Origin: Massospora cicadina
Taxonomy: Eukaryota; Entomophthoromycota; Entomophthoromycetes; Entomophthorales; Entomophthoraceae
Assembly: GCA_022478985.1 (NCBI GenBank)
Contig: JAKSZP010007884.1
Span: 310,001 to 374,000, forward strand
DNA length: 64,000 bases
Direction: 5' to 3'
The notes beneath the pieces were generated by a model. It was not told the DNA's origin and did no database searches. It saw nothing but the letters and a program-made list of their open reading frames with translations. The translations under genes were made by a program, and so were the position numbers. How positions within the stretch are numbered: the first letter of the stretch is position 1; each line of letters opens with the position of its first letter. Below are positions 32,690 to 43,470 of this stretch, one piece after another.

Positions 32690-35600
32690 GATAGGGGGAG
32701 CCTTTACTTTAAGGACGCTAAACATCGCCAGACTCAAGGCCTCACCATCCCGGGCTAGGAAACTGAGTTTTTACAAAATACTTTACCTGTGGACATCCTG
32801 GCCATCCAGGAGTCCCACTGTCCGCGCGGTTCTGAGGAAACATGGAAAACCATGCTCCTCCCTTTCTTATCCTTCTGGTCTGAGCACTGTGGGGTGTTTA
32901 TTAGAAAAAAACAATTATTTTAGATTTTTTTCTTCTGAATCCTTCTTTAGCGGCACGTCCTCATTGTCAAATTTTTGTGGGCCAACGTAGTGCATGCTAC
33001 TGTCAACATTCACGCCCTAACCTGTGAACAAGAACGTTGGGAATTTTCTTGTCAGTCAAATCCCTTCTGTTATCCCATGACCCTTTTGTTATTGGTGACA
33101 TGAACTGTTGGTTGAACCCCTCCACTGACCAAAGGCCTTCCTCATCTTCCCAACCCAGGGACATGTAGAACTACGCGTCCTCAAGGCCACCCTAGGGTTG
33201 GTCAACATGCTACCATGTCATGCTCAGCTTCTCAAAAGCAAGCCGCGCCCCCATGTCCACAATGGCCAGTTAAGGTCCATGTCCTGCATCGACCTTATTT
33301 GTGCTGTTGAAATTTTGTACCCAAATTTCCCAGTTCACCACGACGAAGATCAATTTCTTTGATCACAGGTTGGTTTTCACTTTCCTTCCGCATTCCCAAC
33401 CCCATTGCTTGGGCTCCAAACTGGTGCAAACTTCACCTGGCTGAAATCGTGTCACCACGATTTTCCTCATAGATGGAATTGGTGACCACAGCTCCGGAGT
33501 TTATTACATCATTTTGCGCTGATCCAATTTCCACCTGGTCGGCCTTCTTGACAGACACAATCTGCAAGGCTCACCACTTGTCCTCCTGACTTTCACGATC
33601 CACCTCTGCAGTCATCTCGCGCGCTCTGGCAGAGCTGGCCCACCTGGAGTTTAATGTCCCAGCCATGGGCTACAGCCCTGCTTGGGGCCACAAGTGGGCG
33701 GAAGTAGCCGCCCACCTCAATGCGCTTGAGCGGCAACACAAACATAGGGTTTGTGTTCAGTACAGAGCTAAAAACATCACAGTGGGTGACACATTCTCTG
33801 CTTACTTTTTTCAAAAATTCTTCACACTGCACCAGAGCTTGGCCTGCACACAGGTGCGAAAACCAGACAATTCTATAGTGGATACGCCAGCCGAAGTGGC
33901 AATTGAGATACAAAATTATTACTCCAAATTGTACTGATCTGAACCAATTCTGCCAGCCAAAATGTCAAATTTTCTCGATAGCGCTCACATCTGCACCATT
34001 TCCCATTTCCTGGAGTTAATGAATTTGATTACTCTGACAAACTCTGGTCCGCCTTCCGCGGTGCACCAGATCAGAAATACTCTGGCCCTAATGGCATTCC
34101 TTATGAGTTATATAAGAAGTACTTCAAATATTTATTCCCACTGTTGCTTGCCTCTCTTAACCAGAGCCTTTTGGAAACTCGCCTCCTACCAGGAGGGCAA
34201 GAGGCCTACACCATTACGCTCTTCAAAAAAGGGGATAAGATAGACCTGGCCAACTGGCACCCCATTTCTCTAACAAGCACTGACACAAAATTTTTTACTA
34301 AAATCATGGCTAACCGTTTATGGATTATTGCCTCTGCTACCATATCCACAGAACAATTCGGTTTCATACCCAGAAGGTCGATTTGGGACAACGTGAACAC
34401 TGTGGCCAACGCTTGTCAGTCCACGGCCTCTGGTGCACAAGTGTTTTTAGACCAACAGAAGGCCTATGATAGAGTAAACTGGGAATACCTCAGGGCCTGC
34501 CTCCACCAATTCCGCCTACCCCCTTGCTTCATCAGTTGGTTGATGCTGCCGACGGAATCTGCTACAATGGCAGTGCGTGGCCCTGGCTTTCTCATGGATG
34601 TTGTCCGCCCTCAAAAGGTCCTACGCCAAGGGGACCCTCTAAGCCCACTCTTAATAACTTCAGCCTAGACCCACTTCTTCACAACGTGAATGCCCGCCTT
34701 ACTGGGTCCACGTGCAAGGCCAAGCCCCAGTCAGAATGCTGGCATTTGCTGATGACTGTGTGGTTGGGGTGTCTAACAATCATGACAAATGCACGCTTGA
34801 AGCTCTTATCCAGGTTTACTCCCGAGTAAGTATTGCTGCACTCAACGCCTCCAAAACTGAAATCATCCTCCTTGGTTGGTATCAAACCTGCTGGGCCTCA
34901 GCGCCCTGTTTCCAGCTCACCCCATCTGCTAGCACACGCGCTTGCTTACCCTGCTCAACCCACACCGCCCCACTTGTGCTCCCCTTTGTGCCGTGCCCTA
35001 CTGATGGACCGGTCCACCATTTGGGGGTGTGGTTGGAGGCAGGTGGGTATGCCTCAACGGTGATGGAAAACCATATTCTGGACAACGTGACGAAGCGCAT
35101 CACCTCCCTCAGAGCCCACCCTACTTCCCTTACTGGCAGGTTTGTACTAGCCAACTCTATGCTCCTCTCCAAAGTTTGGTTTGGGGCCCACGCCATCGCC
35201 TTCTCCCCTGGTTTCTTCAAGACACTGTATGTCCTTCTGCAAGGGTGGTTATGGTTGGGCCGCCCACCGCCAGTGCAACTTGAGGTCATGTTTGGCCCTC
35301 GCCATAGTGGTAGCATGGGCCTGCACAACTTTGAGGCCCATGCTGTAAAGATCCTGAGCACCTGGATCGTGGCTGTTACCATCCCTACACTCCCGACCCA
35401 ACACTGGTCCTGCGCGGCCTGCTCCAACTTCTACCACACCCGGGGACTTACTAATCCGTCACACCCTCACTCTCTGATAAAATATCTGGCTTCCCACCCT
35501 TTGGCCGCGAGTCCCCATGGAACTGCGGCCCACTTCAAACGAATCCTCTTCTCCATGTGGAGCGCTGAGTGTAGAATTTGTATTTGTGGACACACTGCCC

Positions 35601-36197
35601 AGAGGGGGCGTCCCTCTCCTTGGTTCACCCAGGAGGTACAGGGGCTACCCATTCTAGACGGCTTGATACCCAAGGCCCCATGTCCTATCCAGGGTGGACT
35701 ACCTGGACATGATGGACATCCCTTATTCCCTTGAAACCCAGAGGACAATTTGGAAATAAGCCCACCACCCTCTTCTGCAGCCTCATATCCGTTCCCATGT
35801 GTGGCACTGCTTGAGGCGGGTGTACTGTACTGTTGAGCGCTCTAATGCTTTGCACTCATCCTGTGTCGTGTGTGGTCAGTATGGAACTCTGTTTCACCGC
35901 CTGGAGAAGTGCCCTACACTTAAAGCGATATGGCGTAAGGTGCAACGTCTGCTATGCCAGGATCAGGCTCATCCCTTTAGTTTGTCTAGGGATATGTTTG
36001 CTTTATCTATGGTCTCCCCTCTTCCACCCTCCCTCCATGCTTTGGTGGTTGCAATCGCCATGTGGACTATCCACACGATTGTCTTGGATGCCATCGCAGG
36101 CTCCACCTCCACCCTCCCAGAAGCTGTCCACTGGTTCCAGTCCCACTTAGTGGCCCACTTTCAAGCGTGGTTGTTTGGTTACCTCCTACCACGGTGA
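32690..36197 (+). pseudogene. LINE-B ORF2: APE endonuclease, reverse transcriptase, zf-RVT
   Basis: The endonuclease begins LNIARLKASPSRARKL and VDILAIQESHCPRG (about 32790). It has VIGDMNCW (about 33090) for G-D-F-N and later SCIDLI and FFDHRLV. RT is best at 34144-34668: TITLFKKGDKIDLANWHPIS, LDQQKAYDRVNWEYLRACLH, LRQGDPLSPLL. After a frameshift it continues at 34712 with MLAFADDCVVGVSNNHDKCT, the catalytic A-D-D. The C-terminus (35799-36197) has the zinc finger C-V-V-C-G-Q-Y-G-T-L-F-H-R-L-E-K-C. The gene ends TGA at 36195. Frameshifts near 33.0, 34.05, 34.68 and 35.75 kb break it. Confidence 0.88.
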
Positions 36198-36396
36198 TGT
36201 CAGTTGGTCTCATCCTGGTTCCCAGTTTGGTTCATCAACACTGACCCCTTCCTCCACACGTGCTCAACTGTGGTTTTGGCCCCTTTACACGTTCCCCCTC
36301 CTCCCAGTAGTGGCGTCCTCACTGGCAACATGAGATAGCATTCACTTCTCTGGGGTGCCCCCCCTGTTACTACGTTTTGTTTTCTTCGTGTCTTAT

Positions 36397-36445
36397 CATA
36401 AGTGTCCGTTCCCTGGTCGGCCTTCCCTGCAATAAATAAAAATTA
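36397..36445 (+). repeat. Shared LINE-type 3' tail, LINE-B
   Basis: CATAAGTGTCCGTTCCCTGG, then TCGGCCTTCCCTGCAATAAA and an A-rich end at the target duplication. Confidence 0.88.
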
Positions 36446-36489
36446 AAGGGATATAAGTACATATGTATTTGTGCACCATTTATTTTTTC

Positions 36490-37076
36490 AGTCAATCAAA
36501 TCAGAGAAGCTAGATTAGCAAAACCATATATAGTGCTGGCAAACGCAAACTACTGCACTAGTTGAGATTCTCCCTGAATTTTTTTTATTATATCTTGATT
36601 GCTTAACCTATGTCCCCTGACAAGTCCTATTTAACTGAATATTATATAGACGCGCTACATGATACTTATATCAACACTTTTCTGGCTTAATAGACTCTAC
36701 TCCTGAAATGACTTCCTGAATACTAGATAAAAATTAGGAAATTGTGATTCATTATTTATGATAATTGAATAAATAAATTATAGCCAATATCCATGCCATA
36801 TTACAATGATGTCCTGATTCTAGGAGCACAATCAACAGTTTGTATAATGGTCTAATTATTAAATGGGTACAATAGGCATGATGATATCTATTTATAGGAA
36901 AAGCCAGTTTTGTAATGGAAAACTGTGCGTGACAATTCTGGAATAGCTGAGGTGCAGATAATGGAACAGATAGCATTAGAAAAGTTGACAACTTGGACTT
37001 TTGTGTTTGTTTTAAGATATTATCTAATGAAAATGGATTGAAAAATATATCCTAAGTTAAGTTAACATCTTTGACA
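36490..37076 (-). repeat. 3' LTR of G5
   Basis: On the minus strand it starts TGTCAAAGATG at 37076, directly after a purine-rich tract and about 70 bases after the integrase end. It is homologous to 15917-16455. The left limit is not fixed; LINE-B lies just beyond. Confidence 0.55.
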
Positions 37077-37077
37077 T

Positions 37078-37090
37078 GTCTCCTCCTTGA
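37078..37090 (-). other. Polypurine tract of G5
   Basis: Minus strand GTCAAGGAGGAGA stands just before the LTR start, at the same distance from integrase as ACGGGGGGTAA in G3. Confidence 0.6.
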
Positions 37091-37143
37091 CTCAACTCAT
37101 TTTTCAAATACCTTTTTTGAGGAGGTTGACTACCATAGTAATG

Positions 37144-38290
37144 CTATAGAAACTTATGATGAACCCTGTCAATAGTACTTGTATTAGTTAAGTATTTTAT
37201 AGTATAGAAATCAAAAATGAAAATCTCTAAGACTACATACAGTCCTTTCCAAAGTGTGAACATATTATGCGGTAACAACTCTGTAAATATTACAGCATAC
37301 TGCCTGGTCATCTTCCTTGAACTTATGTATTTTTCCTCGGAGAATATCATTATGGGGCTTCTGATTAATCTCCTGAGTTAAGGCTGGTCATAAGATTTGG
37401 TTTGAATCTTAGTCAATTCCCTAAACTATTGGTCAAAATACTCTTTTAATCAGATCCTATTTAGATCTTCCATGATCAAGTGCAATAAGTTAGGCAAGGC
37501 AGGCTGCCAACCATAGAGCACCTGAAGGTTAAAAAACCCGTGACACTATATTAGCTAATATTGTAGGCAAATATTGTTGGTCCAACATAAAGGGTACATT
37601 GAGAAGGGGAAGCAGCTTTGAACTTTCCAAGAACTCTTTCAAAAGTTCATTGACCCTCTTGACAACTCCATTATATTAGATTATAATAGCATCTAAAGCC
37701 CCTCTATTCCCATTACTTAATTAGTTTAACGATTATCCTAGTAAATAATTGGTAGCATTGTATTTTAAAACCTGTGGACACCCACCTATGGATAATATGT
37801 TCCATAATGTATTTAGCAGTAGTGATTTCTCAAATATTTTAACTGAGTTTACCCTTGACTAGCTTAGTCAAGTGATCACTGATCACAATGATGTATTAAA
37901 GTTTGAAATTTCTTCCAGACAAGGGTCAGATAACATCATTTGAGATTGTATTATAAGCCTAATTTTTCTAAACTAATTGATAGGTAGTTGTCCTTAAAGG
38001 GTTGTTACAATTGACATTCTTGACACTTCACAAAAAATGTCTGAATATTAAACCATATAGGCCCCCAGTAGTAGCTCTGTTGGACTCACCTTATAGTTTT
38101 GTTCTTTTTAACATGACCTGAAAACTAAAAGGCTTGCATAACAAGTGATAATCATTTGGATGGGGCTGGGTGCAAGCTTCTTTGACCATCAATCCCAGAT
38201 TTATAAAGTATACCCCTACGGGTTTCTGTGATTTTAATAATTGGTCCAAGGTGCGCCTAGTGGAAGGATGCTCATTGTCAATTTTTCATT
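37144..38290 (-). pseudogene. Integrase of G5
   Basis: The C-terminus is clear: LLPHNMFTLWKGLYVVLEIF followed by FDFYTIKYLTNTSTIDRVHH and KFL. This is the GPY/F module and matches WVSPYEFIEKTSMDVYTIK...VHEKFL in G3. Upstream (about 37440-37720) pieces collinear with the G8 core appear, including the segment that in G8 gives VERVNGTL, but with many stops. The catalytic residues cannot be scored. Confidence 0.65.
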
Positions 38291-38339
38291 TTTCGTTTTC
38301 ATAAACAGTTGTTCTTCATTAGGACAACGCAGAAATAAT

Positions 38340-38760
38340 GGGCAGCCTGGAAAATCCATCAGCATTTTGATGAGAAGACTCTTAGGTGTAGTATTTTTTT
38401 TATTTTGTAATCCTTAATCTTCAGTGCCCATTTAATTAAACATCCTTCAGGTTCTTTAAGATTGTACAGCCACCACAAGGAGGCATGATCAGTGATAACA
38501 TGGAACGTAGTCCTATGAAGGTAAACGTAAAACTTCTTTAAAGCAAAAATAACAGTTAAACACTCATAGATTCATTAATATACATTTTCTCTCCTGCTTA
38601 GTTAGGACTTAGGTGCAAAAGGTACCAGGCATTCCTCCCATGTTTGAAATTGGGATATTACGGCTTCAATAGCAGTCTATGAGGCGTCAGATTAAACAAT
38701 AAATGAGAAGTTTAAATCTGGGTTGTGTAGAATAAGCGCCCAGGGTTAATTTTTTCTTAT
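38340..38760 (-). pseudogene. RNase H remnant of G5
   Basis: The DNA at 38440-38520 (GTACAGCCACCACAAGGAGG, CATGATCAGTGATAACATGG) matches the G8 RNase H segment at 52710-52760. The segment at about 38640-38700 corresponds to the TDAS...A-I-x-A-V-L-S-Q start of RNase H. RT is not readable beyond about 38830, where the G6 LTR region begins. Confidence 0.55.
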
Positions 38761-39025
38761 TATATGTTGGATTTTAGGGATTGTTTAAGCTCATAAGTGC
38801 GTTTTTCACCTAAAACCAGCAATTGATAGCAGGAAAAAATGGTTCATAACTGTTGGATAAAAATTATGGGAATTGACATGTACTTAATATATATATATAA
38901 AGCTTAAATAAAAATTTATAAAAGATTGATTTTGTAGGTTTTTATAAGTTGCAATTAGATGGCAAAAAGTGAACCCTCTTGATAAGTTGACAATAATATT
39001 TCAAATGTCAAGGCTTGAAATTCAG

Positions 39026-39314
39026 AGGGGGTGGAAGGCGAGTCAGTAAGGGCATACGGCTACCAACCTGAAGGTTGCAGGTTCGATTCCCGCCCTTTTC
39101 ACATCAATTGGGGTGCCAGCCAAAGGAAGCTATTGGTAGTTAGTAGGTCTAATAACACGAAAACCTTACCCATGACGTAACCAGAAAAATTTGAGTCCCA
39201 ATCCAGAGGTGGAAAAACTTTCTTCAACGGAGTTGACCCTGTTCAGGTTTCATGTCATTTCTTTCTTTTGGTAATGCCTGTCCCCTGGTCAGCTTGCCTT
39301 GGTTAAATAAAAAA
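39026..39314 (+). mobile_element. tRNA-derived SINE
   Basis: 289 bp between duplications AAGGCTTGAAATTCAG (39010-39025) and AAGGCCTGAAATTCAG (39315-39330). The head is tRNA-like: a perfect B box GGTTCGATTCC at 39080-39090, an A-box-like AGTCAGTAAGGGC at 39041-39053, and a CCAACCTGAAGG anticodon-arm-like stretch between. These form an internal RNA polymerase III promoter. A body of about 170 bp follows, then the LINE-type tail. It encodes no protein and would depend on LINE ORF2. Confidence 0.88.
39271..39314 (+). repeat. Shared LINE-type 3' tail, SINE
   Basis: GTAATGCCTGTCCCCTGG, then TCAGCTTGCCTTGGTTAAAT and AAAAAA. It matches H1 (CCCCTGGTCAGCTTGC) and the LINE-A end (GGTTAAATAAAA). Confidence 0.9.
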
Positions 39315-40291
39315 AAGGCCTGAAATTCAGATTGCGTAGTAAAATCTGAAATAGGAAATATGATCCATTGACCTATTGGATTTCTTGAACTTGCCTCATT
39401 TGGGTGGAATGGCTGATAGAGGGTTGGGAGTAGGAATGACTAGTCCATTTGGTAACATTTTTATAAATTTGACCCAATCAATGGGCTGAAAATTTTTTGC
39501 GCTTGGTTGGACCCCTTCCAACCCTATAAAAGGGACTAGTTTCCATGGAGTAGGCTGTGCTAACATAGAAGAGACCTGGGGAGAAGCCTCTGATAAGCTC
39601 TCCATATTTGGCTGACAATTTGGGGTAAACTGACCGCTTAGACTCATTTTGTATGCCCAATTGTTATTAGAAGTGTGACCAAATTTAGGGGTTTCACCAG
39701 GAATTAACCAGGGACTTTAGGCCGATTTTATTGTCATTTTCATCTAAAACACCTTTTGATAATATTGGACTTGTAATTGTCCAACATTGAAAGCATCCTT
39801 ACACTCTGTAGACCATTAAAACCACCCCCTTCTTAATAAATAGAACATTTGTTCATCTATCTGTGCAAATCCTTAAATAAACTGAACGGTAGTATTCTAT
39901 CATTCTTATAACACCTATATATAACATTTGTTTTCTAGGGCTCCTCATGCATTTTAATGGCATTTTGCTTTTGAGTTGGGGTGTATCCCTTATTTATTGG
40001 TAATGTGACCCAAGTACCCTATTTGAGTCTTTGAAAAATGGCACTTGCTGGGTTTAATCTTTAATTGAGCTTTGGCTATCCCTTTAAATATTTCCTATAA
40101 TAGGGCATATGCTGTGTAAAGGTGTGGCAAAACATTTCAGTCATTGAGATAGACCAAGATGAATCTCAATCTCAGATCACCTAGGATGGTGTCCATAAAA
40201 CTTTTTCTTTCCCGCTCAATTTCACTTTCAAGTGAATTATATTAAAAATTAATTTTATTACCGCCGTCTGGCCACACCAGTTTTTCTATTT

Positions 40292-41979
40292 ATGTCCGCA
40301 GATCCGCTGCCTGCTGCTCCAATGTGGGGTAGCGGTGCTCCACCACCTAGCGTTTTTCACCCTGTGGGAAAATGAATTTGCACAGGGTCAAATAGCCCAC
40401 CATCTTTTTCTAGTCATTTTATCCCCCTTATGGGACTTAATGCTCCACCTGGCGTGCATCCTCCCTTCTTGCTCCCATCCTCTCGCCCTCCCTCATTCCA
40501 CAATCCAATTTTGCCTATAAGTTGACTACAGGCGTTTATTCCTGTATGCTGACAAGGCAATTATCAAATTGGCCACCACTGCATTTGCATTAGATGGCTT
40601 TATCAATTTCATCCCAGATAAGGGCTACTTATATATTGGCTTCCAGATGGAGGAGGATGCAGCAGCAGCTGTTTCTACTCCAATTATCTTATAAAAACAC
40701 TTCTGTACCAAATACTAGAAATCGCCTCTCTACAGACGCCAAAATGTTGGTGTCTTTTGCGTCCCTCCTTTCCCACCTTCCACCTTTAATTTTATACTCA
40801 ATTGATGGTAAGATTCCTGGATTATGGGACTCAGCCCAACCTCGTCTTCACTGTTCCCTCTGGTGCAGTGCGAATTGCTGCCCCTCACGCTACTGCTACC
40901 ATAATACCACACCTCCTTCCATAGCCCAACAAATCCCCCCATGCTCATATTGCAATGGCACCTGAGCACTTTTTTGGGCTCATGTGGATAAAGGTCACCA
41001 GATTTGTCCCCTCTGTTTTGGGTTTAACCATTCCAAAAATCCTGCCCCCATGTCACTTCCTCTGATGCGGCTTCAGAGCCCTATTCAGAAGATTCTGAAT
41101 GGGGCATTTTTCCACCTTTTACTCAACGTTCTCGTTTTTGGGCCCAGAGTGAGAAATTGCCCCCACCAATTCAACTGACCAGATTAACCCACCCAATTAC
41201 ACACCCGCCAATCAGAGTCAGGCTTGAACCACCATTTGCACCCAAGCAGCCCTTTTGACTATATCCCACCATAATTTGTCATCCACTATTCTCGTGAACC
41301 AAAATTCATGGTACCTATTAGCCAAGGTTGACGAATCAGGTAAAGTTATCATGAGTGAGGATTCTAGTGAACCTCTAGGCCTATTTGATTATGGTTGGGC
41401 CAAATTTTCCTTTCTGGCTTTGAAAAAACCACATCCACCAAACGTTTTGCTCCTAAACTCAATGCCATCCCCTACCAAAGTGACTACCAGCTCACCTTAG
41501 CAGCGGAGGCCTATCCCCATTGCTACAGCATATGCAAAGCAGTGGCCCAATCAGTGTCTCAATTCCAACTAGGGATGACCACACTCTACTACCCCCTGAT
41601 TTCCCCAAAACAGCCCAAAGAGAAACCAGAATAAATTATTAAACATTGCGAAGCCACTGTCATGCGTGTTACTAAAAATGCAGATTTTGTCTTATCTTCT
41701 AAAAACACCTAAAGTTTATCCAATTTTGCCCAACTCCCTGATGCCCACATTCATGCTGAACATCACTTAGCGAAATTTGTTGAAGTTGTCTACCAATCTG
41801 ATCTTGATGATGAGGATGAGAACTCATTTTTCACCTATATCCACCCACACTACGCTGATGCCTTAACTCCTTGGCTCTCCGCTTTAGTCCAACTCTACAA
41901 TTATCATGATATTGTCATGAAAAGTATGTCTGCAGAAGAGCCGCTTGACCCCCCCTCACCCTCTGCCATGGTGTGTTAG
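40292..41979 (+). pseudogene. Half-LINE ORF protein, H2 copy
   Basis: The probable start is the ATG at 40292 (MSADPLPAAPMWGSGAPPPS). In several frames it shows DGFINFIPDKGYLYIGFQ, NLVFTVPSGAVRIAAPHATA, FWAHVDKGHQICPLCFGFNH, LAKVDESGKVI, SDYQLTLAAEAYPHCYSICK and the C-terminal domain QLPDAHIHAEHHLAKFVEVV ... HPHYADALTPWLSAL. It stops at TAG 41977. Each block aligns with H1 in the same order. The zinc knuckle has lost its last Cys (C-P-L-C-F-G-F-N-H-S-K-N-P-A). At least four frameshifts or stops. Confidence 0.72.
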
Positions 41980-42070
41980 TGGTTTCTACTCCTCGCCTGG
42001 TTAGAGATTTTATATTTTGGTTTTATCATTCCGTTCATTTGATTGTATGGTTCTTTTGCTCTTTAATTAT

Positions 42071-42113
42071 CAGTAATGTCTGTCCCCTGGTTGGCGTATC
42101 CCAAATAAATTTG
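42071..42113 (+). repeat. Shared LINE-type 3' tail, H2
   Basis: CAGTAATGTCTGTCCCCTGG, then TTGGCGTATCCCAAATAAAT, at the target duplication. Confidence 0.88.
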
Positions 42114-42679
42114 TAGGATGGTGTTCACAATTCTCTGAAAGGTGGCAGGTGCTTTGCACAAGCCCTTGGGCCTGCGCATCAGCTATTATAACCCTTGAGA
42201 CGTTATCTTTGCAATTATTTTCCTATTCCTCCTTTGGCAGGTTGTTATGCTAATTTCCATGATGTGATATAGAGCATCAAGTACTTAAAACTTCTTAATC
42301 AATCAAGGACATTTTTTATTTGTGGTAAGGGTTACAAATCTTATTTAGTAATCTTATTTGATCAACAAGAATAACTATATTATTAGAATCATACTTCTTG
42401 ATGCTAAGTACAGGTCTAGCCCAAGGACTGAAAGGTGACATGATCATTACTTGCTGCAATAGTTAAACAAGCTTTTTTGAACAACTCCATCATTAGCTCA
42501 GATACGCCTTATGGGCCATGAACGTATTGACTGCCATCCCCTGGTGTCAGTGTGGTGTAGGATTCCTTTAGAGCATTCCAGATTGTAATTGTTGGTGGCA
42601 AATACATGTGAATATCTTTATAGAGAACGAGTTTATCGTTTTTTTACTCTTTTAAGCCCAACAATTGATTTTGCAAAAT

Positions 42680-42910
42680 AAATGCACATGGATTTTGAGT
42701 GACATCAGGCAGGCTAAACTCCAATGGATTTCTAAAACCTTTGATTTATTGGACTCTTCTCTGTTTTTAGATAAACATAGGCGATTTTCTTTTCTTTCTT
42801 CATGATGATCTTCCAATTGGTTAAGTTATCTAGGAAAACATAAATTTTTTTGTGTCCAGGGTTGACTAACCCAGGAGCCACATGCAGCTCTATTCATATG
42901 AGTCCATAGA
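42680..42910 (-). pseudogene. dUTPase-like domain of G6
   Basis: On the minus strand: HVAPGLVNPGHKKIYVFLDN, then LTNWKIIMKKEKKIAYVYLK and TEK. This fits the dUTPase end G-V-I-D-x-x-Y-x-G-x-I-x-V-L-L-x-N ... I-x-K-G-x-x-I-A-x-L, with the motif Asp as Asn and Tyr as His. Such changes would abolish activity. It lies between protease and RT as in G3, G7, G8 and G9. Confidence 0.62.
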
Positions 42911-43099
42911 GTAGGATTATCTTAGAATCCAGCCTTGCAGATCAAAAGAGATAGTTCAGTGTTTACTCGTTGTTCTCAGAATCAGGTCATAACTTGCGGA
43001 CATTTTTAAAGTGATAACTTGATTTTTAAAAGGATAAAGGAAGGGGATCAACTACAATGACCAACTTTCTGATTAGATAAGAATTACTCTATCAGTTAA

Positions 43100-43470
43100 G
43101 GTTACATTGTTGAAATTATTATGTATTAGTAAGTTAAACTCTTTCTTTTCAAAAGCAATGTAAAGGAAACAATTGATTAAGGATATATTTAGTTATTTCA
43201 TAGTTGAGAATTTCTCCATAAAATTGAAGGAATCTGGAACTTACAAAAGATTGATAGTTGCTACAGGGCAATACTGTATCATGAGACTTTTCTTGTGGGA
43301 TCCAAATTTCCTTGTAAAGCACTGTAGGCTCCTTCACTAATAGTACTGCCTGTACCAGCTGTTCATATTGTTGACAATGAGACACGGTGTACCAATTCTT
43401 ATTTCTCTGTGAACTGACTTAAGTTTACAATGACTGGAGCGCCATTATCAACCATTGTGTAAAATTGAAC
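43100..43470 (-). pseudogene. Aspartic protease of G6
   Basis: The active-site region reads MVDNGAPVIVNLSQ (about 43425-43465), D-N-G in place of D-S/T-G, then TVSHCQQYEQLVQAVLLVKE, which matches VTQCQQYEMAGPGSTINKGA in G2. The non-coding DNA upstream is also collinear with G2 (5161-5290). Confidence 0.65.

Larger units (their letters stand above)
31197..36445 (+). mobile_element. LINE-B, full-length non-LTR retrotransposon (L1/Tx1-like)
   Basis: About 5.25 kb. Target duplications AAGGGATATTAGTA (31182-31195) and AAGGGATATAAGTA (36446-36459) differ at one base; the left boundary is good to about two bases. The layout equals LINE-A: 5' UTR of about 240 bases, ORF1, ORF2, 3' UTR of about 250 bases, shared tail. 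It is GC-richer than its surroundings. The protein parts are similar to LINE-A but clearly diverged, so the two are related subfamilies and not recent copies of each other. Confidence 0.93.
38870..39617 (-). repeat. 3' LTR of G6, interrupted by the SINE
   Basis: On the minus strand it starts TGTCAGCCAAATATGGAGAG at 39617, homologous to TGTCAGCCAAATCTGGGGAT of G8 at 51176. Shared blocks continue through CCTTTTATAGGGTTGGAAGG, ATTTATAAAAATGTT and TGAGGCAAGT. The SINE occupies 39026-39314. The left limit is uncertain. Confidence 0.65.
40196..42113 (+). mobile_element. Half-LINE H2
   Basis: 1918 bp between TAGGATGGTGTCCA (40182-40195) and TAGGATGGTGTTCA (42114-42127). Its gene, 3' UTR and tail are collinear with H1. 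It is inserted in the RT of G6 in the opposite orientation. It contains no RT or endonuclease. Confidence 0.85.
39790..42640 (-). pseudogene. Reverse transcriptase of G6, split by H2
   Basis: RT lies in two parts, 39790-40181 and 42127 onward, with H2 between. The catalytic box near 40145-40165 reads L-V-Y-L-N-D, so YLDD has become YLND. Downstream AKAQLKIKPSKCHFSKTQIG and YLGHITNK are readable. The right part contains the segment equivalent to LCNAPATF of G8. The thumb ends at about 39790, followed by non-coding sequence instead of RNase H. Confidence 0.65.

Noticed and set aside
34882..35427. 181-codon minus-strand frame
   Set aside because: It is antisense to LINE-B ORF2, which has the RT and zinc-finger motifs in the plus-strand frame and is alignable with LINE-A.
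39026..39105. Functional tRNA gene
   Set aside because: The A and B boxes are present but no proper cloverleaf could be drawn, and the sequence is the head of an element with a 3' tail and target duplication.
39521..39535. CCTATAAAAGGG as a plus-strand TATA box
   Set aside because: The LTR is on the minus strand, and the same site in G8 (51085) falls in collinear sequence of a minus-strand LTR. The minus-strand ATTTATAAAA/CTTATAAAAG is the better promoter candidate.
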